This document shows, piece after piece, positions 11,331 to 20,347 of a stretch of DNA of 64,000 bases. Under the pieces are notes generated by a model. The model saw only the letters and a list, made by a program, of their open reading frames with translations, did no database searches and was not told the DNA's origin. Where the stretch lies: assembly GCF_016613415.1 (NCBI RefSeq), contig NZ_JACWCT010000001.1:33219-97218 (forward strand). The letters run 5' to 3'. A program made the position numbers and the translations under genes. Position 1 is the stretch's first letter; the number at the start of each line of letters is the position of its first letter. The stretch is from Methylobacterium ajmalii (GTDB lineage: Bacteria > Pseudomonadota > Alphaproteobacteria > Rhizobiales > Beijerinckiaceae).

Positions 11331-12674
11331 GTGCGCAAGTATTTCGGGACCGACGGCATCCGGGGCCGGGCCAACGGCGTGATCACGCCGGAACTCGCGC
11401 TCAAGGTCGGCCAGGCCGCCGGGCTCGTGTTCCTGCGCGGCGACCACCGCCACCGGGTGGTGATCGGCAAGGATACCCGGCTGTCGGGCTACATGATCGA
11501 GACGGCGCTCGTCGCCGGCTTCACCTCGGTCGGCATGGACGTGATGCTGCTCGGCCCGATGCCGACGCCGGCCGTGGCGATGCTGACCCGCTCGATGCGC
11601 GCCGATATCGGGGTGATGATCTCGGCCTCGCACAACCCGTTCGAGGATAACGGCATCAAGATCTTCGGGCCCGACGGGTTCAAGCTCTCCGACGAGGTCG
11701 AGCGCGAGATCGAGCGCCTGATCGACTCGAATCTCCAGACCAAGCTCGCCGGCTCGCAGGACCTCGGCCGGGCCAAGCGGATCGAGAGCGTGCATGCCCG
11801 CTACATCGAGTTCGCCAAGCGCACCCTGCCGCGGGCGCTGACCCTCGACGGGCTGCGGGTGGTGGTCGACTGCGCCAACGGCGCGGCCTACCGGGTGGCG
11901 CCCGAGACGCTGTGGGAGCTCGGCGCCGAGGTGATCGCCATCGGCACCGAGCCGGACGGCTTCAACATCAACCGCGACGTCGGCTCGACCGCCCCCGAGG
12001 CGCTCGTCGGCAAGGTGCGCGAGCTGCGCGCCGATATCGGCATCGCGCTGGACGGCGACGCCGACCGGGTGCTGATCGTCGACGAGAAGGGCCAGCGGGT
12101 CGACGGCGACCAGCTGATGGCGGTGGTCGCCCGGTCCTGGCAGGAGGACCAGCGGCTGACGAAGAACGGCATCGTCGCCACCATCATGTCGAATCTCGGC
12201 CTCGAGCGCTATCTCGGGGGCTTGGGCCTCGGCATGGTCCGCACCGCCGTCGGCGACCGCTACGTGCTCGAGCACATGCGCGAGCACGGCTACAACCTCG
12301 GCGGCGAGCAGTCCGGCCACATCATCATGTCGGACTACGCCACCACCGGCGACGGGCTGGTGGCGGCGCTCCAGCTCCTCTCGGTCGTGCAGCGCCAGCA
12401 GCGCCCGGTGAGCGAGGTCTGCCACTGCTTTGAGCCGCTGCCGCAGGTGCTCAAGAACGTGCGCTACGGCGCCGGCCGCGAGCCGCTGCGCCAGGACAGC
12501 GTCGTCACCGCCATCGAGGGCGCCCGCCAGCGCCTCGGCGAGGGCGGCCGCCTCGTCATCCGTCCCTCCGGCACCGAGCCGGTGATCCGCGTGATGGCCG
12601 AGGGCGACGACCGCGACCTCGTGGTCCAGGTCGTCGACGACGTGATCGAGGCCCTGCGCAAGGTCGCGGCCTGA
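11331..12674 (+). CDS. glmM: phosphoglucosamine mutase GlmM
   Basis: Cytosolic enzyme that interconverts glucosamine-6-phosphate and glucosamine-1-phosphate on the way to UDP-GlcNAc. The 447-residue protein has [11 protein letters not shown] at the N-terminus, the phosphoserine loop SASHNP (catalytic Ser about 100), the Mg2+ loop LDGDADRVL (about 241) and the sugar-binding GGEQSGH loop (about 325). [15 protein letters not shown] forms the phosphate-binding C-terminal domain. The GTG at 11331 is the start, since no nearby ATG preserves the conserved N-terminus. It closes the pal-cpoB-tilS-ftsH-glmM run. Confidence 0.97.
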   Translation: MRKYFGTDGIRGRANGVITPELALKVGQAAGLVFLRGDHRHRVVIGKDTRLSGYMIETALVAGFTSVGMDVMLLGPMPTPAVAMLTRSMRADIGVMISASHNPFEDNGIKIFGPDGFKLSDEVEREIERLIDSNLQTKLAGSQDLGRAKRIESVHARYIEFAKRTLPRALTLDGLRVVVDCANGAAYRVAPETLWELGAEVIAIGTEPDGFNINRDVGSTAPEALVGKVRELRADIGIALDGDADRVLIVDEKGQRVDGDQLMAVVARSWQEDQRLTKNGIVATIMSNLGLERYLGGLGLGMVRTAVGDRYVLEHMREHGYNLGGEQSGHIIMSDYATTGDGLVAALQLLSVVQRQQRPVSEVCHCFEPLPQVLKNVRYGAGREPLRQDSVVTAIEGARQRLGEGGRLVIRPSGTEPVIRVMAEGDDRDLVVQVVDDVIEALRKVAA

Positions 12675-12945
12675 GCGAGGACGCCCCCACCGTCGCGCGA
12701 TCGACGGACGAGGCGCGGGAACCCGCCGCCTCGTCCGGCGGAGGCATTGCGCGCGTGGCGGAAATCCGGGTCTCCCCGGTTTGTGCCGGCGCTGCGTCCT
12801 GCCGGATGCAGTCTCGCGCGAAAGCAACGATTTCTCAGGCATAAGGCTTAACGTTAAGGTCGGGTTTACCGAACGCGGCAAGAGTCGTGACGTCTTTCGG
12901 AACGGCCGCCCGATCTCCAGCGGCCCTTCGCAACAGGGAACCGTC

Positions 12946-13818
12946 ATGGGCCGCAGCAAGCCACTCGCGCTGGCGCGCATCTTCACGCTCGCTGCGAGCG
13001 TGGCCGCGCCGGGGCTCGTTCACGCCGCCGACCTCCTGCCCCCGCCGCCGATGCCGCTGCCGCCCCCGCCGGTTGAGATCGGCGGCAGCTGGTACCTGCG
13101 CGGCGATGTCGGCGTCGGCATCCTCGATCTGCGTAAGACGGTCGTCGAGGACGTCTCGACCCCGCGCGTCCCCTACAAGTACACCGCGATCGAGGACCAC
13201 GTCGGCGACCAGGCCTTCGTCGGCGTCGGCGTCGGCTACCAGTACAATCCCTGGCTGCGCTTCGACGTCACCGGCGAGTACCGCACGCAGGCGGAATGGC
13301 GCTTCCTGGCCGAGGACCGGTCCTACGACACCCGCGGCGGCTACAACCTCACCACGGGCAAGTTCTCGTCCGTCGTCGGCCTGGCGAACGGCTACGTCGA
13401 TCTCGGCAACTGGTACGGCATCACCCCGTTCGTCGGCGCCGGCGTGGGCTTTGCCCACCACATGTTCGGCAGCGTGACGGACCAGGGCCAGGGCACCTAC
13501 GCCGGCGGCCTCGGCTACGGGCGCGCCAAGGACAAGACCAACTTCGCCTGGGCGGCCCATGCCGGTCTCAGCTACGCGGTCACGCCCAACCTCAAGCTCG
13601 AGCTCGCCTACCGCTACCTGAACATGGGCGAGGCCGAGACCGGCGTCGTCGGCTGCCTGCCGAGCTGCGCCCTCAAGACGGTGTACCGCGCCAAGGAGCT
13701 CGAGTCGCACGACATCAAGCTCGGCATGCGCTGGATGTTCGGCGCGCCGGTCGTGACCGCCGCCTACGAGCCTCCCCCGCCGCCGATGCCGATGGCGCCG
13801 CTGGTGCGCAAGTACTGA
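12946..13818 (+). CDS. outer membrane beta-barrel protein (Omp25/31-like), first of three
   Basis: This 290-residue protein is predicted to be exported (signal peptide 1 to about 27, ending VHAADL). The mature N-terminus is proline-rich (PPPPMPLPPPPVEIG), then an eight-strand-type barrel begins at SWYLRGDVGVG. Alternating aromatic/polar strands such as WLRFDVTGEYRTQAEWRF and LKLELAYRYLNMGEAE follow, ending in a short Pro-rich tail. AAD(L)(L)P after the cleavage site is typical of Hyphomicrobiales surface porin-like proteins. GCLPSCALKTVY could form a loop disulfide. ATG 12946 gives the signal peptide. Its role is probably structural or adhesive; exact function is unknown. Confidence 0.82.
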   Translation: MGRSKPLALARIFTLAASVAAPGLVHAADLLPPPPMPLPPPPVEIGGSWYLRGDVGVGILDLRKTVVEDVSTPRVPYKYTAIEDHVGDQAFVGVGVGYQYNPWLRFDVTGEYRTQAEWRFLAEDRSYDTRGGYNLTTGKFSSVVGLANGYVDLGNWYGITPFVGAGVGFAHHMFGSVTDQGQGTYAGGLGYGRAKDKTNFAWAAHAGLSYAVTPNLKLELAYRYLNMGEAETGVVGCLPSCALKTVYRAKELESHDIKLGMRWMFGAPVVTAAYEPPPPPMPMAPLVRKY

Positions 13819-13832
13819 AAAACCTCGCACAC

Positions 13833-13857
13833 GCCCGCCCCCGCATCGGGGGCGGGC
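13833..13857 (+). terminator. G+C hairpin after the first barrel gene
   Basis: A perfect 11-bp stem, GCCCGCCCCCG / CGGGGGCGGGC, with a 3-base loop lies 15 bases after the stop codon. It has no T-run, so it could act as a terminator or as an mRNA 3'-end stabiliser. Confidence 0.55.
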
Positions 13858-13996
13858 GGCGCGGCGAAAGGCACTTAAGGTTAAGGGCCCGCTAACCTTG
13901 CGGTCTTAATCCTCGTCATCGGGCCCGCGGGTCCGTCCGGCACGATCACGACGTACGCCCCGGCTGAGGAGCCGACCGGGCAGAAGAGGGCGCCCC

Positions 13997-14836
13997 ATGG
14001 CACGGTTCGGTCACTGCATTCCGGTCGCGGCCTTCGGGCTCGGCCTGCTCGGCGCGCCGGCCCTCGCCGCCGATCTGCTCCCGGCGCTTCCGCCGCCGCC
14101 CCCGCCGCCGGTCGCCCCGGTGGAAGTCGGCTCCGGCTGGTACCTGCGCGGCGACTACACGGCGAGCGACTTCCGCCACCCGAAGGACGGCACGTTGCCG
14201 GGCACCGACGGCGCGCCGCTCGTCGGCTTCCGCATGGGGAGCACCGACGGATACGGCGGCGGCATCGGCTACCGCTTCAACAGCTTCCTGCGCGCCGACG
14301 TCACCATCGACGGGCGTACCCACAGCCGCTTCCGCGACTATTCCTCGCGCACGCTGTTCACCGAGGGCTTCAACACCGAGGCCGGCAAGATCGACGTCCT
14401 GACCGGCCTGTTCAACGTTTACGTCGACCTCGGCACCTGGTGGGGCTTGACCCCGTATGTCGGCGCCGGCGTCGGCATGGCGAGCAACCGCTTCCGCGAT
14501 GCCTGGACCGGCACGACCTGCTACACCACCGCCTGCGGCGGCGGCGTCGACGGCGTGTACAAGCTCGGCGGCCAGGGCTTCGACGTGCGCGCCAACCACA
14601 CCGCGATCGGCCTCGCCTGGGCGGCGATGGCGGGCATCTCCTACGAGATCGGCGCCGGCGTGAGCGTCGATGCCAGCTACCGCTACCTCAATGCCGGCAA
14701 GGCGCGCTCGGGCTTCGACGCCTTCGCCCAGAACACCCGCATCAAGGACATCACCGCCAACGAGTTCCGGGTCGGCCTGCGCTGGGCCTTCGGCAACGGC
14801 CTGGCGCTGCCGGGGCTCGGCGGGCTGACCTACTGA
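13997..14836 (+). CDS. outer membrane beta-barrel protein (Omp25/31-like), second of three
   Basis: This 279-residue protein is a paralogue of its left neighbour. It has a signal peptide (1-24, ending ALAADL), a Pro-rich segment (PALPPPPPPPVAPVEVG) and SWYLRGD-like first strand GSGWYLRGDYTASDF. Further strands include FLRADVTIDGRTHSRF and VSVDASYRYLNAGKARSG, ending EFRVGLRWAFGNGL. A predicted extracellular loop contains TCYTTACGGG, so two cysteines may pair. It has its own spacer and a hairpin downstream and is probably transcribed separately from the other two barrel genes. Confidence 0.82.
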   Translation: MARFGHCIPVAAFGLGLLGAPALAADLLPALPPPPPPPVAPVEVGSGWYLRGDYTASDFRHPKDGTLPGTDGAPLVGFRMGSTDGYGGGIGYRFNSFLRADVTIDGRTHSRFRDYSSRTLFTEGFNTEAGKIDVLTGLFNVYVDLGTWWGLTPYVGAGVGMASNRFRDAWTGTTCYTTACGGGVDGVYKLGGQGFDVRANHTAIGLAWAAMAGISYEIGAGVSVDASYRYLNAGKARSGFDAFAQNTRIKDITANEFRVGLRWAFGNGLALPGLGGLTY

Positions 14837-14905
14837 GCCTTCATGCCGACGGTCGCCGAGGAGCGCCGCCGGCACCGCGCATGCGCCGTCACCATCGATC
14901 GAACC

Positions 14906-14930
14906 GCCCGGTGCGCCCGTCGCACCGGGC
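14906..14930 (+). terminator. hairpin after the second barrel gene
   Basis: Stem GCCCGGTGCG / CGCACCGGGC with a 5-base loop is followed by GTTTGACTTT. This is a plausible intrinsic terminator about 70 bases after the stop. Confidence 0.6.
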
Positions 14931-15056
14931 GTTTGACTTTGGGGAAGCGACTCGCAGAAACCAGTTTCCGGAAACGCAATATTAAGGTTACCGAGTCATT
15001 CTGCCCATAACGGCGCGGCGACGACTGCCGATCGAATGGCCGGGGGCGGGTCCACC

Positions 15057-15998
15057 ATGCGTTTCGCGATTCTCGGAATTCTGGCCGGTCTGGGCCTCGG
15101 CGCACCGCTGGCGGCGCAGGCCGCCGACCTCGATTTCGGGGTCCTGCGCGGCGGCGACTACGATCCCGTCGCCGCCCCGTCGCCGACCGTCTGGGACGGC
15201 ATCTATGTCGGCGGCCATGGCGGCTGGTCGAGCGCGAGCTTCGGCTTCGGCGCGGTCTACCAGCCGATCGTCGCCGAAGTTCTGCGGGCCCGCGCGATCG
15301 AGAGCGACCTGCAAGCCTCGACGCTGCTGCACGCCGGCTCGGTGCGCCGGGACGGGGTGAGCTTCGGCGCCTATGCCGGCGTGAACTATCAGTTCGACGA
15401 CGCGGTCTTCGGCATCGAGCTCGACTACACCCATTCCGGAATCACCGGGCGGGCGCTGACCAACACAATCGGTCGCAGCATCACCGGCAGCAACGGTGAC
15501 TACCGCGCCATCAACCTGCGCGGCGACGCCTCGACGGAGATCGGGGACTACGCCACGATCCGGGCGCGGGCCGGCTACGCGATGGGCAACCTCATGCCCT
15601 ACGTCACCGGCGGTCTCGCCATCGGCCGGGCGCAGGTCACGGAGCGCGTCTCGGTCCAGGCCTACGAGTTCGACCAGACGACCTACCGCGCCAACCAGTC
15701 GATCACCGACCCGTCGAAGCGCCCCCCGCTCTGGAATGCCGGCTACCGCACGTTCGACCAGACCGATGCGACCTTCAACCCCTACGCGCCGACCGCGGGC
15801 CAGCTCCTCGCCCCCGTCGTGGTGGGGCGCACCAAGGAGAAGATCGTCGGCGGCTTCGCGGCGGGCGCGGGCCTCGAATACGCGATCACCCCGGGCCTCA
15901 TCCTGCGCGCCGAGTACCAGTACGTCCTGTTCAGCGATTTCGACGGCCACAAGTCGAACATCAACACCGTGCGCGGCGGTGCCGCGGTGAAGTTCTAG
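15057..15998 (+). CDS. outer membrane beta-barrel protein, third of three
   Basis: The 313-residue barrel protein is more diverged than the two before it. ATG 15057 gives MRFAILGILAGLGLGAPLAA with cleavage near AQA-ADL; an upstream in-frame ATG at 15036 would add seven residues before the signal. The mature part begins with the AADLDFGVLRGGDYDP region and GIYVGGHGGWSS, a typical opa/Omp25-type first strand. Later strands include YQFDDAVFGIELDYTHSG, TIRARAGYAMGNLMPYVTG and LILRAEYQYVLFSDFDGH. A long loop at about 205-250 is polar. The role is unknown; it is a predicted surface porin-like protein. Confidence 0.8.
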   Translation: MRFAILGILAGLGLGAPLAAQAADLDFGVLRGGDYDPVAAPSPTVWDGIYVGGHGGWSSASFGFGAVYQPIVAEVLRARAIESDLQASTLLHAGSVRRDGVSFGAYAGVNYQFDDAVFGIELDYTHSGITGRALTNTIGRSITGSNGDYRAINLRGDASTEIGDYATIRARAGYAMGNLMPYVTGGLAIGRAQVTERVSVQAYEFDQTTYRANQSITDPSKRPPLWNAGYRTFDQTDATFNPYAPTAGQLLAPVVVGRTKEKIVGGFAAGAGLEYAITPGLILRAEYQYVLFSDFDGHKSNINTVRGGAAVKF

Positions 15999-16096
15999 GT
16001 CCCGTTCACGGCGGGCGCTTGCGGGCGCGGCTCCGCCGCGCCACCCTGCCGGGCCGCCCCGCGAGAAGAGGCGGACCGAAGGGCAGGAGATTCCCG

Positions 16097-16867
16097 ATGC
16101 AGCGTCTGGCCGGCAAGGTCGCCCTGGTGACGGGCGGCGCGCGGGGGATCGGGCTCGCCATCGCGCGGCGCTTCGCCCGCGAGGGGGCGGCCGCGGTGAT
16201 CCTCGCCGACATCGACGCGGCGCAGGCCGAGCGCGTCGCGGCCGAGAACCCCGCCTTCGAGCCCTGCGCTCTCGACGTGACCCGGGACGAGGACTGGACC
16301 CGGGCGGTCGACCGCACGATCTCCCGCCACGGCGGCCTCGACGTGCTGATCAACAATGCCGGCATCGCCGTCGTCGGCACGATCGAATCCGTGACCCTGG
16401 AGGAGTGGCGCCGGGTCCAGGACGTCAACGTCGACGGCACCTTCCTGGGCTGCCGCCATGCCGTACGGGCGATGAAGCCGCCGGCCGGGCGGGGCGGGGC
16501 GATCGTCAACCTCTCGTCGGTCTCCGGCATCGTCGGCGGGCACAACCTCGCCGCCTACAACGCCTCGAAGGGGGCGGTGCGGCTCCTCACCAAGTCGGTC
16601 GCGCTGCATTGCGCGCGCCAGAATTACGGCGTGCGCTGCAACTCGATCCATCCGGGCTTCACCGAGACCGACATGCTGCGCGACCTCGCCGCAGGCAGCC
16701 GCCACAGCCCAGAGGAGCTGCGCCAGCGCCTGCAGGCCGCGGTGCCCCTGGGGCGCAACGCCGCGGCCGACGAGATCGCCGGGCTCGCCGCCTACCTCGC
16801 CTCCGACGAGGCCGGCTTCGTCACCGGGGCCGAGATGGTGATCGACGGCGGCGTGACCGCCCAATAA
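16097..16867 (+). CDS. SDR family NAD(P)-dependent oxidoreductase
   Basis: Classical short-chain dehydrogenase of 256 residues. Cofactor motif TGGARGIGLAIARRF (about 12), NNAG (about 88), active-site Ser in SSVSG and YNASKGAVRLL carry the Ser-Tyr-Lys set. The C-terminus FVTGAEMVIDGG is standard. LADIDAAQAERVAAENP has an Asp after the second strand, which favours NAD+ over NADP+. The substrate cannot be told from sequence. It stands alone, 106 bp ahead of mcd, on the same strand. Confidence 0.85.
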   Translation: MQRLAGKVALVTGGARGIGLAIARRFAREGAAAVILADIDAAQAERVAAENPAFEPCALDVTRDEDWTRAVDRTISRHGGLDVLINNAGIAVVGTIESVTLEEWRRVQDVNVDGTFLGCRHAVRAMKPPAGRGGAIVNLSSVSGIVGGHNLAAYNASKGAVRLLTKSVALHCARQNYGVRCNSIHPGFTETDMLRDLAAGSRHSPEELRQRLQAAVPLGRNAAADEIAGLAAYLASDEAGFVTGAEMVIDGGVTAQ

Positions 16868-16973
16868 ACGGCTGCCCCGAAAGTCGGAACCCGGCGGCAG
16901 GCTGCCCCCTCTACAGGTCGCCGATTCGCGGCTATTTGTATGCGCCGCAGCAAATTCTCCGGAGACCTGACCG

Positions 16974-18650
16974 ATGTCCGCCCAGGCCGCCCCCGCCCCG
17001 ACCGATCTCGTCACCCTCGCGCAGGAGGCGGGCCTTTCCGCGAAGGCGCTCGCCGCGGATGCCGCCCGGCGCGTGCGCGCCGGCCTCGTCGGGGCCGACG
17101 GCCGCCTGTCGGCGGAGCGCCTCGAGGCCGAGCAGCACGCCGCCCACGGCCTCGCCTGGCTCTCGACCTACGCCGAGGCGATCGTCCAGCTCGGCGCCTA
17201 CGCGGCCCGCCTCGCAGGCGAGGGGCGCTTCGGCGAGACCGAGACGCTCCTCGTGCGCATCGGGCTCGGCGAGTACCTGGAGCAGCTCTTCGGCGGCATA
17301 CCGATGAGCCAGGGCGAGATGGTGCGCCCGACGACCTCGCTGGGCCTCAAGGCCCAGGAGGTGGCGCGCCACCGCTCGGACGCCGTCGAGACCCTGATCG
17401 CCGAGGGCAACACCGCCAAGAACCGCGCCGCCCTGGTGCGGCTGATCCGCGAGGGCGTCGCCGTCGCGACCGTCGGCGACAGCGGCCTCGACGAGGACAT
17501 GGAGGCGATCCGCACCGAGATGCGCCGCTTCGGCCAGGCCGAGGTCGCGCCCCACGCCCACGAGTGGCACCTCGAGAACGCCTACATCCCGCTCGAGATC
17601 ATTGGCCAGATGGCCGAGCTCGGCGTGTTCGGCCTGACGATCCCCGAGGAGTACGGCGGCATGGGCCTGCCGAAGATCTCGATGTGCGTGGTCTCCGAGG
17701 AGTTGTCGCGCGCCTATATCGGCGTCGGCTCGCTCGGCACCCGCTCGGAGATCGCGGCCGAACTCATTCTCTGCGGTGGCACCGAGGAGCAGAAGAGCCG
17801 CTTCCTGCCCAGGATCGCTTCGGGCGAGATCCTGCCGACCGCGGTCTTCACCGAGCCCAATACCGGCTCCGATCTCGCCTCGCTCCGCACCAAGGCGGTG
17901 AAGGACGGCGACACCTGGCGGATCCACGGCAACAAGACCTGGATCACCCACCCGGTCCGCGCCGACCTGATGACCGTGCTGGTGCGCACCAAGCCCGAGG
18001 AGCCGGGCCACAAGGGCCTGTCGCTCCTGCTCGGCGAGAAGCCCCGCGGCACCGACGAGGATCCCTTCCCGGTCGAGGGGCTGTCGGGCGGCGAGATCGA
18101 GGTGCTCGGCTATCGCGGCATGAAGGAATACGAGCTCGCCTTCGACGGTTTCGCGGTGCCGGAGGGCAACCTCCTGGGCGGCGTCGAGGGCAAGGGCTTC
18201 GCCCAGCTGATGCAGACCTTCGAATCGGCCCGCATCCAGACCGCGGCCCGGGCCGTCGGCGTCGCCCAGGCGGCCCTCGATGTCGGCCTGCGCTACGGCG
18301 AGGAGCGGGTGCAGTTCGGCAAGCCGCTGGTGTCGTTCCCGCGGGTCGCCGACAAGCTCGCCATGATGGCGGTCGAGATCGCGATAGCCCGCCAGCTCAC
18401 CTACTACGCCGCCCACCAGAAGGACGAGGGCAAGCGCTGCGACCTCGAGGCCGGCATGGCCAAGCTCCTCGCCGCCCGCGTCGCCTGGGCGGCGGCCGAC
18501 AACGCGCTCCAGATCCACGGCGGCAACGGCTTCGCCCTCGAATACCAGGTGAGCCGCCTGCTCTGCGACGCCCGCATCCTGTCGATCTTCGAGGGGGCGG
18601 CCGAGATCCAGGCCCAGGTCATCGCCCGGCGCCTGCTCGAGGTGCAGTGA
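16974..18650 (+). CDS. mcd: (2S)-methylsuccinyl-CoA dehydrogenase Mcd
   Basis: FAD enzyme of the ethylmalonyl-CoA pathway that oxidises methylsuccinyl-CoA to mesaconyl-CoA, used for glyoxylate regeneration during growth on C1 and C2 substrates. At 558 residues it has the family's extra N-terminal domain (about 1-165, with LAWLSTYAEAIVQLG and GGIPMSQGEMVRPTTSL), absent from ordinary acyl-CoA dehydrogenases of about 380 residues. The core has FTEPNTGSDLASLRTKA, HGNKTWITHPVRADLMT and the catalytic Glu in LSIFEGAAEIQAQV (about E540). Ethylmalonyl-CoA pathway partners are not in the window. The assignment against other long acyl-CoA dehydrogenases is inference from this architecture and motif set. 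Confidence 0.88.
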   Translation: MSAQAAPAPTDLVTLAQEAGLSAKALAADAARRVRAGLVGADGRLSAERLEAEQHAAHGLAWLSTYAEAIVQLGAYAARLAGEGRFGETETLLVRIGLGEYLEQLFGGIPMSQGEMVRPTTSLGLKAQEVARHRSDAVETLIAEGNTAKNRAALVRLIREGVAVATVGDSGLDEDMEAIRTEMRRFGQAEVAPHAHEWHLENAYIPLEIIGQMAELGVFGLTIPEEYGGMGLPKISMCVVSEELSRAYIGVGSLGTRSEIAAELILCGGTEEQKSRFLPRIASGEILPTAVFTEPNTGSDLASLRTKAVKDGDTWRIHGNKTWITHPVRADLMTVLVRTKPEEPGHKGLSLLLGEKPRGTDEDPFPVEGLSGGEIEVLGYRGMKEYELAFDGFAVPEGNLLGGVEGKGFAQLMQTFESARIQTAARAVGVAQAALDVGLRYGEERVQFGKPLVSFPRVADKLAMMAVEIAIARQLTYYAAHQKDEGKRCDLEAGMAKLLAARVAWAAADNALQIHGGNGFALEYQVSRLLCDARILSIFEGAAEIQAQVIARRLLEVQ

Positions 18651-18678
18651 GGCGAGGGGGCCGAACGAGCCCCCGACG

Positions 18679-18718
18679 CGACGACGGCGCGCGGGGATCG
18701 CCCCGCGCGCCGTCGTCG
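18679..18718 (+). terminator. 18-bp perfect hairpin after mcd
   Basis: CGACGACGGCGCGCGGGG pairs with CCCCGCGCGCCGTCGTCG around an ATCG loop, followed by TT. It lies between the convergent genes mcd and the 59-residue gene, so it could serve both strands. Confidence 0.65.
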
Positions 18719-18739
18719 TTCCGGGCAACCGACCCGGGG

Positions 18740-18919
18740 TTACTTGGTGATCTTCACCGAGACCGGATCGCTCGACGGGAAGGTCTCCTCCAGCCCCTCG
18801 TCGAGGCGCTCGCTGAGCTTGCTCTGCTGGTTCTCCGGCCGCGCCTTGTCGTCCGGGGAGGCGCTGTCGCGGCGGAAGCCGGGCTGGTCCTGGTTCGGGG
18901 TCTTGGTGTCGTCGGCCAT
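18740..18919 (-). CDS. small acidic protein with ETFP(A/S)SDP motif
   Basis: This 59-residue protein begins MADDTKTPNQDQPGF and is hydrophilic and probably disordered. Its C-terminal half has KLSERLDEGLEETFPSSDPV, ending SVKITK. The (D/E)TFPASDP signature recurs at the C-terminus of small uncharacterised alphaproteobacterial proteins, which supports it as a real gene. GGGAGGCCCC precedes the ATG. It has no predicted signal peptide or membrane segment. Function is unknown. Confidence 0.7.
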   Translation of the reverse strand: MADDTKTPNQDQPGFRRDSASPDDKARPENQQSKLSERLDEGLEETFPSSDPVSVKITK

Positions 18920-19061
18920 CGGGGCCTCCCTGGGCGTGGCGTCCCGGCACGGGACGGGTTGCCCGGCTAACGCGCGGGGTCGGCGCCTGTTTCGTCCGCC
19001 CCGCGCTTAACCGCGCGGTGGCGCCTCGCCGGCTAGGGTGCGCGGGTGAGAGGGCCCGCCG

Positions 19062-20318
19062 ATGCACGCCGTCATCCTGACGAATTTCGCCACGCCGAAG
19101 GGCGGCGCCGAGAAGGTCGCGATCGAATCCGCCCGCGGCCTCGCCGAGCGCGGCGTCGCCGTGACGCTGATCCACGGGGTCGACGGGCCGGCCGACCCGC
19201 TCCTCGACCATTCCGGCATCCGCCGGGTGTCCTTGGGCCTCACCGACGTGTGGGAGCGGCCGGCCTGGCGCGGCGCGATCGAGGGGATCTGGAGCCGCGA
19301 GGCGGCGCGGCGCCTGGACGCGGCGCTGGCGGCCCTGCCGGACAGGCCCGACGTGCTGCACCTGCACCAGTGGACCCGCTCGCTCTCGCCCGCGGTGTTT
19401 TCCGTGCTGGCGCGCCAGCGCGCCCCGGTGGCCGTGACCCTGCACGATTACTTCCTCGCCTGCCCCAACGGGGTCTACTACCGCTTCGACACCGCGGAGC
19501 CCTGCTCCCTGCGGCCGTTCTCGCCCGGCTGCCTCGCGGCGTCCTGCGATCCGCAATCGCGTGCCCATAAGGCGGTGCGGCTGGTGCGCGGCTTCGTCCA
19601 ACTGGCCGCGATCTTCCGCGGCTTCGGGCGCCGGCCGCTCGCCCTCGTCCACGTCTCCGACGGCAGCAGGGCGCGGCTCGAACCGATGCTGGCCGGCGGA
19701 CCGTTCTTCCACCACCGCATCGACAACCCGGTCCGGGTCGAGCGTACCGCCCCGGCCGATCCGGCCGGCGGCGACGCCGTCGCCTTCGTTGGCCGCTTCA
19801 CCCGCGAGAAGGGGGCCGACCTCGTGGCGCAGGCCGCCCACCGGGCCGGGCTGGCGTCGCTGTTCGTCGGCGACGGGCCGCTCGCGGAGGACTTGCGCGC
19901 CGTGCCCGGCGCCGAGGTGGTCGGCTGGCGCGCACCCGCGGAGGTCGAGGCGCTGCTGCGCCGCCGGGTCCGGGCCGTGGCGGCCCCGTCGCGCTGGCTC
20001 GAGACCGGGCCCTTGACCGTCTACGAGGCGCTCGCCGCCGGCATCCCGGCGGTCGCCTCCGATTGGGCCGGCGCCGGAGAGAAGATCCGGGACGGCGAGA
20101 CCGGCTTCGTCGTCGCGCCCGACGTCGCGGCGCTCGCCGAGGCCTTCGGTCGCTTGAAGGACGACGCCCTGGTGCGCCGCCTCGGCGCGGCCGCGCACGA
20201 GCGCTACTGGGCGGCCCCGATGACGCTCGCCACCCACGCGGCGGCCCTGTGCGACCTCTATGCGGGGATGACGGGAGCCGCCGAGGCGCCATCTTTTCAG
20301 CGCAGTGCTGTCATGTGA
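19062..20318 (+). CDS. glycosyltransferase family 4 protein
   Basis: GT-B-fold glycosyltransferase of 418 residues. The N-terminal half starts HAVILTNFATPKGGAEKVA, the usual acceptor-side Gly-rich loop. The C-terminal half has FVGRFTREKGADLVAQAAHR and LFVGDGPLAEDL, then the nucleotide-sugar site AAPSRWLETGPLTVYEALAA, the family EX7E region, and GIPAVASDWAGAGEKI. YFLACPNGVYYRFDTAEPC may hold a structural cysteine pair. No polysaccharide cluster is adjacent, so donor and acceptor are unknown. Confidence 0.85.
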   Translation: MHAVILTNFATPKGGAEKVAIESARGLAERGVAVTLIHGVDGPADPLLDHSGIRRVSLGLTDVWERPAWRGAIEGIWSREAARRLDAALAALPDRPDVLHLHQWTRSLSPAVFSVLARQRAPVAVTLHDYFLACPNGVYYRFDTAEPCSLRPFSPGCLAASCDPQSRAHKAVRLVRGFVQLAAIFRGFGRRPLALVHVSDGSRARLEPMLAGGPFFHHRIDNPVRVERTAPADPAGGDAVAFVGRFTREKGADLVAQAAHRAGLASLFVGDGPLAEDLRAVPGAEVVGWRAPAEVEALLRRRVRAVAAPSRWLETGPLTVYEALAAGIPAVASDWAGAGEKIRDGETGFVVAPDVAALAEAFGRLKDDALVRRLGAAAHERYWAAPMTLATHAAALCDLYAGMTGAAEAPSFQRSAVM

Positions 20319-20347
20319 GAGAGCACCCAGACACCGACAGGACACGA

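Noticed and set aside
16932..20345. Very long open frame on the minus strand (over 1100 codons)
   Set aside because: It is antisense to mcd and the glycosyltransferase, whose motifs are clear. Its translation is a low-complexity Arg/Gly/His-rich pattern typical of shadows in 70% G+C DNA.
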